This document shows positions 1-6,018 of a DNA stretch of 9,086 bases, one piece after another. The stretch's first letter is position 1, and each line of letters starts with the position of its first letter. Source of the stretch: Lachnospiraceae bacterium (GTDB lineage: Bacteria > Bacillota > Clostridia > Lachnospirales > Lachnospiraceae); the NCBI GenBank assembly GCA_014804185.1, contig JAAVAG010000129.1:1-9086 (forward strand), in the 5' to 3' direction. Below the pieces are notes generated by a model, which saw nothing but the letters and a program-made list of their open reading frames with translations, was not told the origin of the DNA and ran no database searches. The translations under genes were made by a program, and so were the position numbers.

Positions 1-935
1 AGGCGGCTGGCCGGACGGTAAAGATCCCGGAGACGGTATCCGTTACCCTGGAGGAACCCAATGTCCTGGTGCTGGATATGGCGGAATCCAGGCTGGATGA
101 GGGCTGCTGGAGAGAAAAAGAGGAAATTCTGCGGCTGGACAACGCATTTCGCAGAGAACTGGGGTATCCCCAGAGGGCGGACGCCTATGCCCAGCCCTGG
201 ATATACGGAGAACGTGTCTGCGAGCACAGGGTTTCGCTGCGCTATACGATCCGGTCAGAGGTGGAAAGAGAGCAGGTGGAACTTGCTCTTGAGAATGAAC
301 CCGCCACAAAACTTGTCTGGAACGGCGTGCCGGTGTCCCATGAACTCAGCGGCTATTATGTGGACACACAGATTCGGAAAGTGGTTCTTCACGGCCTGAA
401 AAAAGGCGAAAATGTGCTGGAGGTCAGTCTTCCCTATCACGCGGGAGTGAATCTGGAGGCCATGTATCTGCTGGGAGATTTTGGCGTCAGGGTAACAGGG
501 CGGACCGCCGTGGTCGAAGATCTTCCGGCGCAGATGGCTTTCGGTGATATCTGCCGTCAGGGGCTGCCGTTTTACGGCGGAAATCTGGTATACCGGATTC
601 CGGTGCAGCTGCAGGAGGACGGAGAACTGACGGTACAGGCAGCCAGATTCCGCAATCCGCTGATTGAGGTGATACTGGACGGCCGGGAGAGCCGGGATTT
701 GTTCCTGAGCCCGTACCGGGTGAACTTTCCGCAGGTGAAAAAGGGCAGCCATATCCTGGAACTGCGCGCCTACGGCAATCGAAGAAATACGTTCGGCCAA
801 CTGCACAACTGCAGTGAAAACGCTTTCTGGTGCGGCCCGGATGCCTGGAGAACCCGGGGAGAAAGCTGGGCATACGAGTACCAGCTGGTGCGGACAGGGA
901 TTCTGGTGAGTCCAAGTATTGAGTGCATTTGTTGA
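1..935 (+). CDS. C-terminal part of a large probable glycoside hydrolase (5' end outside window)
   Basis: The reading frame is open from base 3 to a TGA at 933-935, giving about 310 residues with the start lying upstream of the window. The first ATG in frame (69) has no ribosome binding site and the frame is open before it, so this is the tail of a longer protein. The visible part looks like two beta-rich modules. One, around residues 65-165, contains GYYVDTQIRKVVLHGLKKGENVLEV, typical of a galactose-binding-like fold of the kind found in GH2- and GH106-type enzymes. A second, C-terminal one (about residues 190-305) has VYRIPVQL and a tryptophan-rich end. The opening motif NVLVLDMAES is one I associate with large Lachnospiraceae glycosidases. 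No catalytic residues can be assigned because that domain would be upstream. The family call is inference from general resemblance; a non-enzymatic carbohydrate-binding protein is possible. It converges on the gene at 970. Confidence 0.55.
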   Translation, partial: AAGRTVKIPETVSVTLEEPNVLVLDMAESRLDEGCWREKEEILRLDNAFRRELGYPQRADAYAQPWIYGERVCEHRVSLRYTIRSEVEREQVELALENEPATKLVWNGVPVSHELSGYYVDTQIRKVVLHGLKKGENVLEVSLPYHAGVNLEAMYLLGDFGVRVTGRTAVVEDLPAQMAFGDICRQGLPFYGGNLVYRIPVQLQEDGELTVQAARFRNPLIEVILDGRESRDLFLSPYRVNFPQVKKGSHILELRAYGNRRNTFGQLHNCSENAFWCGPDAWRTRGESWAYEYQLVRTGILVSPSIECIC

Positions 936-964
936 ATTTGCGGGATTATGGCGCGTTTTGGAGA

Positions 965-999
965 GGGGTTCAGTCCCCGGTCTTTTCTTCCGACCGGGG
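965..999. other. Perfect hairpin at the 3' end of the anti-sigma gene
   Basis: CCCCGGTC (975-982) and GACCGGGG (992-999) form a perfect 8-base-pair stem with a 9-base loop. A second GGGG (965-968) could pair with the same CCCC instead. The stem lies inside the last codons of the anti-sigma gene, whose stop is at 970-972, and faces the end of the converging gene at 935. There is no T-run after it on either strand, so it does not look like a standard intrinsic terminator. It might protect or end the convergent transcripts, or simply be a consequence of GC-rich coding sequence. Confidence 0.35.
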
Positions 1000-1860
1000 T
1001 GTCGATTCCTCGATACTCTCCAACAGATTCTGTATGGAAGACGAGCCGCTTTCCACGTACTCGATCTCGATGGCTCCGCCGACGGTGTCCAGGCTTTTTA
1101 AGAGGGCCAGGCTGCTCTCCTCCTGTGTGGTGACCGTGACCAGAATCCGGTTGGAGGTCTCCATGACAGCTGAGGAAATCACGAAAGGAAGTTCCTGATT
1201 GATCATGGCATTGCTGATCTTCTCCTGCAGCTGTGTAAGGTAGGCAAGCGTATAGATGCCGGTTCGGAATGTGACGTTATTCTCGTTAAAACCAAGTTCC
1301 CGACAGACCACAGCACGACTCTGGGGCGTATCCTGTGTGAGCACGACCACAAATGCGCCGTTTTCTTCGGTATAGGAGCCGCAGAAAAGAGCGGCGGCGT
1401 CCCCGGTCAGTTGGTCGGTGCGGGGAGCTTCCGTATAGACTTCTCCATGCTCATCGGCAGCTGTTTCCTCACTGCTGGTGGATACGGGCAGTTCCAAGTT
1501 CTCATTGTCGCGGCTGTCTGTCTCCGGGGCATAGCTGTCGTCTGCGTCGGGACGGAGAGTGTCGTCTGTACCTGCCTGAGACATATTTTCTTTTTGTTGG
1601 GATAAATTCTGAATGCCGGATAAAGGGGCATCCTCCTGCTCGGGAAGAATCGGATTGACCTTATCAGAACTGTCGTCCGCGGAGGTACCCGGCGCCCGGA
1701 GTATGCTGCTGTTCCAAACCCCGATGCCGGAGAAGACAATGAGGCACAGACATGCCAGCATTGCGGCACTGCACATTTTTTTTACCCGTTTTCTTTGACG
1801 AGCCACATATTGATTTCTGCGCAGCAGAACATTTTCTGCCATTTCTTCATAACTCTTCAT
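970..1860 (-). CDS. Probable membrane anti-sigma factor paired with the upstream ECF sigma factor
   Basis: A 296-residue single-pass membrane protein. It has a short basic cytoplasmic head (residues 1-28), one hydrophobic segment (about 29-49, rich in A, L, C, V), a long acidic, Ser/Thr/Asp/Glu-rich linker (about 50-155) and a compact extracytoplasmic domain (about 160-268) ending in GGAIEIEY, then a hydrophilic tail. I chose the ATG at 1860 because AAGGAGG (1876-1870) lies 9 bases upstream; the ATG at 1866 is only 3 bases from it and the one at 1881 lies upstream of it. With this start the gene overlaps the end of the sigma gene by 14 bases, so the two are probably translationally coupled. 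Role is inferred from position and topology: the short N-terminus would hold the sigma factor at the membrane and the outer domain would sense a signal. It lacks a recognisable zinc anti-sigma (HxxxCxxC) motif, so it belongs to a different anti-sigma type. Identity of the signal is unknown. Confidence 0.7.
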   Translation of the reverse strand: MKSYEEMAENVLLRRNQYVARQRKRVKKMCSAAMLACLCLIVFSGIGVWNSSILRAPGTSADDSSDKVNPILPEQEDAPLSGIQNLSQQKENMSQAGTDDTLRPDADDSYAPETDSRDNENLELPVSTSSEETAADEHGEVYTEAPRTDQLTGDAAALFCGSYTEENGAFVVVLTQDTPQSRAVVCRELGFNENNVTFRTGIYTLAYLTQLQEKISNAMINQELPFVISSAVMETSNRILVTVTTQEESSLALLKSLDTVGGAIEIEYVESGSSSIQNLLESIEESTPRSEEKTGD

Positions 1861-2407
1861 AGACATAATCCTCCTTTTCAAGTTCCGTTCTCAGAGCGCG
1901 TTTTGCCTGGTAGACAAGATTTTCTATTTGGCGGGAACTTCTTTTCATTACTTTTCCAATCTGATCGTTGGTCAGATCCTCAAAAAACTTCAGATACAGC
2001 ACTCTGCCATAGAGAGGTCTGATTCTGGAGAGAGCCTGGTGGAGCAGAATTTTCCGTTCTTCCCGCAGATAGGATTTTTCCAGGAGATCCTCATCCCGGT
2101 ACAGATCGTGAAAGTCTTCCACCGGAACAGAAGAAAACTTTCTCATGTACTTTTTCCCGTAATTGATTGCCATATTTCTTCCTATTGTATACAGCCAGGT
2201 TTTGAAAGAATATTTTGCCGTGTACGACGGCTTTCTGGTGACGATGCGAAAAAAGGTATCTTCCGCCAGATCTTCCGCGATATGGATATTGTTCACATAG
2301 CGGTTCAGAAAGAGGATCAGCCCGTCCTTATAGTCTCTTATGATCTCAACGATACCGTTGTCGTCGCCGTTCAGAAAACGTCGGTAGCTGTCTGCGCCGT
2401 TGTCCAT
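1847..2407 (-). CDS. ECF-type RNA polymerase sigma factor
   Basis: A 186-residue protein of normal ECF sigma length. Region 2 spans roughly residues 22-88, with LAEDTFFRIV and FKTWLYTIGRNMAINY, the part that contacts core polymerase and the -10 element. Region 4 spans roughly 118-178, with YGRVLYLKFFEDLTNDQIGKVM and the helix-turn-helix RSSRQIENLVYQAKRAL that reads the -35 element. Start at 2407 is supported by GGGGAGG about 9 bases upstream (2423-2417) and by the conserved-looking opening MDNGADSYRRFL. An upstream in-frame ATG at 2584 would add 59 residues without family character and is rejected. The downstream overlapping gene encodes a one-pass membrane protein that is probably its anti-sigma factor. 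The target regulon cannot be told from the window. It is low in G+C (about 33% in the one line counted, 2161-2220) compared with the hem genes. Confidence 0.9.
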   Translation of the reverse strand: MDNGADSYRRFLNGDDNGIVEIIRDYKDGLILFLNRYVNNIHIAEDLAEDTFFRIVTRKPSYTAKYSFKTWLYTIGRNMAINYGKKYMRKFSSVPVEDFHDLYRDEDLLEKSYLREERKILLHQALSRIRPLYGRVLYLKFFEDLTNDQIGKVMKRSSRQIENLVYQAKRALRTELEKEDYVYEEL

Positions 2408-2491
2408 TGATCTGTTCCTCCCCGGGGTTCTGGATAAGGTTTGTGTCTTTCTGTTATATAAAACAATCCAGATACGGATTTCTCTTAAAAT

Positions 2492-2526
2492 ATTATAGTT
2501 CCAACATCCGGTATCTGTGGTACAAT
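2492..2526. promoter_or_regulatory. Candidate overlapping divergent promoters for the sigma gene and the hem operon
   Basis: On the plus strand TTCCAA (2499-2504), a 16-base spacer and TACAAT (2521-2526), with TGG directly in front of the latter as an extended -10, fit a weak housekeeping promoter about 55 bases ahead of the siroheme synthase start. On the minus strand a perfect TATAAT (2497-2492) lies 85 bases upstream of the sigma gene start but has no good -35. The two elements overlap, so the two transcription units could interfere with each other. No clear ECF-type GGAAC/CGT pair at proper spacing was found, so autoregulation by the sigma factor is not supported. These are visual matches only. 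Confidence 0.35.
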
Positions 2527-2582
2527 AAGGAAAAGATTCGGCTGACGCGTCCTTGCGGTATGCGGGACGAAAGGGGGAGCGC

Positions 2583-3236
2583 ATGTCCTATTTTCCGATG
2601 TTTATTGAACTGAAAAACAGGCGTTGCCTTGTGGTGGGGGGAGGCCGCATCGCCCTGCATAAGGTGAAAGTGCTGGAGGATTTTGGCGCGGCGGTCACGG
2701 TGGCAGCACCGGAGATCCTGCCGGAGATCCGGGAGAGAGCGGATGTCATATGCCGGGAAAAGAAGTTTGACCTGGCGGATCTGGACGGGCAGGAACTGGT
2801 GGTGGCAGCCACGAATGATGCAAAGCTGAACAGCCGGATCAGCGAAGCCTGCAGGAGAGCGGGGATACCGGTGAACGCGGTAGATCAGATGCAGGACTGC
2901 GATTTTATTTTTCCCGCCTACCTGAAAGAGGGGGAAGTGGTGGCGGCCTTTTCCAGCGGAGGGCAGAGTCCTGCGCTGACCCAGTACCTGAAAGAGCAGA
3001 TGCGGCCCGTTATGACGCCTCTGTTGGGAGAACTGGCGGCGCGGCTGGGGGAGATAAGGGAGCTGGTGCGCCGGCGTACCCGGAGTGAGAGCGAGAGAAA
3101 AAGGATCTATCAGGAACTGCTGAGAGAGACCCTGGAGAGGGAGAGCGTTTTTTCCGGGGAAGAGGCGGAGGAGACGATTCAAAAAATAACCGGAGGGAAT
3201 GAGGACGATGGACAGACTGAGAAGATTGAGAGTTAG
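2583..3236 (+). CDS. sirC: Precorrin-2 dehydrogenase / siroheme synthase N-terminal type
   Basis: A 217-residue protein of the CysG N-terminal / Met8 / YlnF family. It oxidises precorrin-2 with NAD+ to sirohydrochlorin, and some members also insert iron to make siroheme. It has an N-terminal Rossmann fold with the NAD-binding loop VVGGGRIALHK (residues 17-27), then LVVAATND (72-79), the conserved VNAVD (97-101) whose Asp101 matches the catalytic aspartate of Met8, and the FSSGGQSPALTQYLK stretch (123-137) of the dimer/active-site domain. The methyltransferase half of CysG is absent, so uroporphyrinogen methylation must be done by another protein. The ATG at 2583 is preceded by AAAGGGGGAG with short spacing; an in-frame ATG at 2553 would add ten residues outside the family. 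The poorly conserved acidic tail overlaps the start of hemB by 29 bases. It is first gene of the operon. Whether it also acts as ferrochelatase is not decidable here. Confidence 0.9.
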   Translation: MSYFPMFIELKNRRCLVVGGGRIALHKVKVLEDFGAAVTVAAPEILPEIRERADVICREKKFDLADLDGQELVVAATNDAKLNSRISEACRRAGIPVNAVDQMQDCDFIFPAYLKEGEVVAAFSSGGQSPALTQYLKEQMRPVMTPLLGELAARLGEIRELVRRRTRSESERKRIYQELLRETLERESVFSGEEAEETIQKITGGNEDDGQTEKIES

Positions 3237-4173
3237 CCCGGCGATGCGCGATATGGTGCGGGAAAATCATGTGCGGACAGAGGAACTGATCTATCCGGTT
3301 TTTGTTATGGAGGGGCAGGATATCTGCAGCCCGGTGAAGTCCATGCCGGGTATCTGCCAGTATTCGCCCGACCGGCTGCCGGAGGAACTGGACCGGGTGG
3401 TGAAGGCGGGAGTGGGAGCCGTGCTGCTCTTTGGAATTCCCGCGCATAAGGATGAGACGGGAAGCGGGGCTTACGATGAACACGGTATCGTCCAGGAGGC
3501 GATCCGATTTATAAAAGCGGAGGAAAAGTACAGGCATCTGCTTGTGATCGCAGATGTGTGTCTCTGTGAGTACACCTCTCACGGGCACTGCGGGCTGGTA
3601 AAAGACGGGGAGATCCTGAACGATGAAACGCTGCCCCTTTTGGCCAGGACAGCGGTCAGCTATGCGGCGGCGGGAGCGGATATCGTAGCGCCCAGCGATA
3701 TGATGGACAGGCGGGTGGGAGTCATCCGGGAGGCGCTGGATGCACATGGGTTCACCAATATTCCCATTATGGCGTACAGCGCCAAATTTGCTTCCGCTTT
3801 TTACGGTCCGTTCCGCGACGCGGCGCACTCCGCTCCCGGGTTCGGGGACCGCAGAACTTATCAGATGGATCCTGCCAACCGGCGGGAGGCCATGCGCGAG
3901 GTGGAGGAGGATATCCTGGAGGGAGCCGACATGGTAATTGCCAAGCCGGGTATCGCCTACATGGACATTATCCGGGATATTGCTGAAAAGTACAATATTC
4001 CCATAGCAGCCTACAATGTCAGCGGGGAGTATTCCATGGTAAAGGCAGCTGCGGCAAACGGATGGATCGACGAGAAAAAGACTGTGATGGAGATCATGGT
4101 GGGCTTTAAGCGGGCCGGGGCGAAAATGATCATCACCTATCACGCGCTGGACGTGGCGGGGTGGCTGCGCTGA
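3208..4173 (+). CDS. hemB: Porphobilinogen synthase (5-aminolevulinate dehydratase)
   Basis: HemB condenses two 5-aminolevulinate molecules to porphobilinogen, the second committed step of heme, siroheme and cobalamin synthesis, in the cytosol. The 321-residue length is normal. Both Schiff-base lysines are visible, in AYSAKFASAFYGPFRDAA (Lys193) and VIAKPGIAYMDI (Lys246). The cysteine-rich DVCLCEYTSHGHCG segment (Cys118, Cys120, Cys128) marks the zinc-binding class rather than the magnesium-only, aspartate-rich class. YNVSGEYSMVKAA (269-281) is the substrate-binding signature. I prefer the ATG at 3208 because GGAGGG (3192-3197) is 10 bases upstream; the in-frame ATG at 3199 is almost on top of it and adds only three residues. 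The start lies inside the preceding gene, and the stop is one base before the next start, so translation is probably coupled on both sides. Confidence 0.97.
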   Translation: MDRLRRLRVSPAMRDMVRENHVRTEELIYPVFVMEGQDICSPVKSMPGICQYSPDRLPEELDRVVKAGVGAVLLFGIPAHKDETGSGAYDEHGIVQEAIRFIKAEEKYRHLLVIADVCLCEYTSHGHCGLVKDGEILNDETLPLLARTAVSYAAAGADIVAPSDMMDRRVGVIREALDAHGFTNIPIMAYSAKFASAFYGPFRDAAHSAPGFGDRRTYQMDPANRREAMREVEEDILEGADMVIAKPGIAYMDIIRDIAEKYNIPIAAYNVSGEYSMVKAAAANGWIDEKKTVMEIMVGFKRAGAKMIITYHALDVAGWLR

Positions 4174-4174
4174 T

Positions 4175-5197
4175 ATGGATTTCAAGGCACTTTTACAGAC
4201 AGCGGAATATGATTTTATCAGAAATAACGAACGTCTGGGAGAACGAATCATGCTCCTTGGCGTAGGCGGGAGTTATGCTTACGGAACGGAGAATGAGGGA
4301 AGCGACATTGATTTTCGGGGAGTGACGCTGCAGATGCCGTCCGACCTGATCGGGCTTACCGGGTTTGAGCAGTATGAGGATGATAAGACCGATACCGTTA
4401 TATACGGATTTAATAAGCTGATCAGACTTCTTTTGGAATGCAATCCAAACACCTGCGAGATACTTGGGCTGGATGAGGATCAATATCTGATCAAATCGGA
4501 ACTTGGGCAGGAGCTGATTGATAACAGCAGACTGTTTCTCTCGAAACGGGCGATCAAGTCTTTTGGCGGTTATGCGGACGCACAGCTGAGGCGTCTGCAG
4601 AATGCCATTGCCAGAGATACCCTGCCGCAGAGTGAGCGGGAAAAACATATCCTGAAATCGGTAATGAACGCACTGGATGACTTCAACCGGAGATATACGG
4701 GAAAAAATGCCGGAAGTATAAGGCTGTATATCGATCAGTCGGAAAATCCTGATCTTGATACAGAAATTTTTGTGGATGCGGATTATACGCATTTCCCGCT
4801 GCGCGATTACACGGATCTCTGGGGAACGATGCGAACGGTAGTGCGTGATTATGACAAAATCGGAAAGCGGAACAAAAAGAAAGACGATAACCACCTGAAC
4901 AAACATGCCATGCACCTGATCCGGCTGTTTATGATGGCCGTTGATATATTGGAAAAAGGAGAGATTATCACACATAGAAGAGAGGATCTCCCGATTCTGC
5001 TTGCCATACGCCGAGGGGATTATATGCTTGCCGACGGCACGTTTTCTCCGGCGTTTTACGAGATGCTTGCGGAATACGAGCGCAGGCTGGATGAAGCGGC
5101 GGAAAAGACTGCGCTTCCAGATCAGCCGGACATGGACGGAGTGGAAAAATTTGTGGAAAGAGTAAACCGGTATGTGGTGACGGGTGAATTGAAATGA
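4175..5197 (+). CDS. Nucleotidyltransferase of the YcgL/RlaP (DNA polymerase beta-like) type, copy 1
   Basis: A 340-residue protein with an N-terminal polymerase-beta-type nucleotidyltransferase fold. The GGSYAYGT motif (31-38) followed by SDIDFRG (43-49) supplies the Gly-Ser and the two metal-binding aspartates Asp44 and Asp46. A third carboxylate is probably Asp73 in DTVIY, followed by LLLECNPNTCEILG (85-98), which matches the 'GNPN..E' block of this family. The rest is largely helical with KHAMHLIRL (243-251). The family transfers a nucleotide to an unknown acceptor; some relatives (RlaP) sit beside RNA ligases, but no ligase is present here. The start is one base after the hemB stop and has no good ribosome binding site, so translation is probably coupled to hemB. 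G+C is about 45% in two lines counted, against 65% in one line of hemB. It overlaps the next, related gene by ATGA. Family call is firm at the fold level; substrate is unknown. Confidence 0.8.
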   Translation: MDFKALLQTAEYDFIRNNERLGERIMLLGVGGSYAYGTENEGSDIDFRGVTLQMPSDLIGLTGFEQYEDDKTDTVIYGFNKLIRLLLECNPNTCEILGLDEDQYLIKSELGQELIDNSRLFLSKRAIKSFGGYADAQLRRLQNAIARDTLPQSEREKHILKSVMNALDDFNRRYTGKNAGSIRLYIDQSENPDLDTEIFVDADYTHFPLRDYTDLWGTMRTVVRDYDKIGKRNKKKDDNHLNKHAMHLIRLFMMAVDILEKGEIITHRREDLPILLAIRRGDYMLADGTFSPAFYEMLAEYERRLDEAAEKTALPDQPDMDGVEKFVERVNRYVVTGELK

Positions 5198-5970
5198 AAG
5201 ATATAGAGACGAAAATCAGAGAGAAACTGGATGAAATAGAGGAGAAAGAGGGAGTCCGCATCCTTCATGCCATAGAATCCGGAAGCAGAGCATGGGGATT
5301 TGCGTCTCCGGACAGCGACTATGATGTAAGATTTGTTTATGTCAGACCGGAGGCGGATTATCTGCGGCTGGACGAGCCGAGAGATGTTATCGAGTGGCAG
5401 CTTGACGAGGTGCTTGATATCAACGGATGGGACTTAAAGAAAGCTCTGAAGCAGTTTGCAAAAGGAAACGCAACACTTTTTGAGTGGAGCGGTTCTCCGA
5501 TTGTGTATCGCACCACAGAAGACTGGAAGAAAATCACGGAAGTGTCGCGGCAGTATTTTTCGGAGAAGTCGGCGGTCTGTCACTATTATGGCACTGCCAA
5601 CAGCACATTGCAGGAATATCTGACCGGTGATACGGTACGGTATAAGAAATACTTGTATGCACTTCGTCCGCTTCTGGCGGCACAGTATATTGAGAAGTAT
5701 CATGAAGCGCCGCCGGTACTTTTTGAGAGCCTGTTGAAAATGGATCTGGCACAGGAACTGCGAGCCGCAATAGAGGATCTGTTGGAAAAGAAGAAGCAGA
5801 CGACGGAGAGGGAAGAAAATCCACAGATGCCGGTGATCAGGGCTTTTATCCGGTTGGAGGCGGCCAGGCAAAAGGAGATAGCGGATCATATGGAAGATGA
5901 TCACAATAAGGACTGGACGGCATTGAACCGGGTGTTCAGAGAGGTTATTGCAACGGAAAGAGCAGATTGA
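5194..5970 (+). CDS. Nucleotidyltransferase of the YcgL/RlaP (DNA polymerase beta-like) type, copy 2
   Basis: A 258-residue relative of the preceding protein. The ESGSRAWGF motif (28-36) and SDYDVRFVYV (41-50) carry the Gly-Ser and metal-binding Asp42 and Asp44. DINGWDLKKAL (75-85) probably supplies the third aspartate (Asp75), and FAKGNATLFEWSGSP (88-102) corresponds to the substrate-side GN block. The C-terminal half is helical with KKYLYALRPLLAAQYI (151-166), typical of YcgL-type proteins. All catalytic positions I can check are intact, so it should be active; the acceptor is unknown. It starts within the stop of the upstream gene (ATGA, 5194-5197) with GGGTGA 6 bases ahead. One line counted (5641-5700) is about 40% G+C. 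The two proteins are clearly divergent in sequence, so they are not a recent tandem duplication and may form a two-enzyme unit. A 48-base gap separates it from hemL. Confidence 0.8.
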   Translation: MKDIETKIREKLDEIEEKEGVRILHAIESGSRAWGFASPDSDYDVRFVYVRPEADYLRLDEPRDVIEWQLDEVLDINGWDLKKALKQFAKGNATLFEWSGSPIVYRTTEDWKKITEVSRQYFSEKSAVCHYYGTANSTLQEYLTGDTVRYKKYLYALRPLLAAQYIEKYHEAPPVLFESLLKMDLAQELRAAIEDLLEKKKQTTEREENPQMPVIRAFIRLEAARQKEIADHMEDDHNKDWTALNRVFREVIATERAD

Positions 5971-6003
5971 ACATAAAAAACACTCTGTGCTGTTGTTTTG
6001 TTG

Positions 6004-6012
6004 AAAGGAGGG
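6004..6012 (+). promoter_or_regulatory. Strong ribosome binding site that decides the hemL start
   Basis: AAAGGAGGG is 6 bases upstream of the ATG at 6019. It is the strongest Shine-Dalgarno in the operon and rules out the in-frame TTG at 5998, which lies upstream of it. It allows hemL to be translated independently of the two genes before it, unlike hemB and the nucleotidyltransferases, which look coupled. Confidence 0.8.
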
Positions 6013-6018
6013 CCAACC

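Noticed and set aside
255..806. A 183-codon open frame on the minus strand
   Set aside because: It is opposite the plus-strand carbohydrate-enzyme fragment and has no ribosome binding site or recognisable motif.
2408..2582. Cobalamin riboswitch upstream of the siroheme synthase gene
   Set aside because: The gap is too short for a full B12 element with an expression platform, and no B12-box-like sequence was recognised.
3010..4251. A 413-codon open frame on the minus strand
   Set aside because: It lies opposite hemB and the end of the siroheme synthase gene, has no ribosome binding site or family motifs, and is a by-product of GC-rich codon use.
4193..4975. A 260-codon open frame on the minus strand
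   Set aside because: It lies opposite nucleotidyltransferase copy 1, whose catalytic motifs are intact; no independent support.
4175..5970. MNT/HEPN toxin-antitoxin module
   Set aside because: MNT antitoxins are much shorter and are paired with a small HEPN protein carrying an RxxxxH motif; here both proteins carry their own nucleotidyltransferase core and no RxxxxH HEPN partner is seen.
5971..6018. Terminator or attachment site between nucleotidyltransferase copy 2 and hemL
   Set aside because: Only a weak 3-bp stem is visible, and no matching repeat was found at the hemB side.
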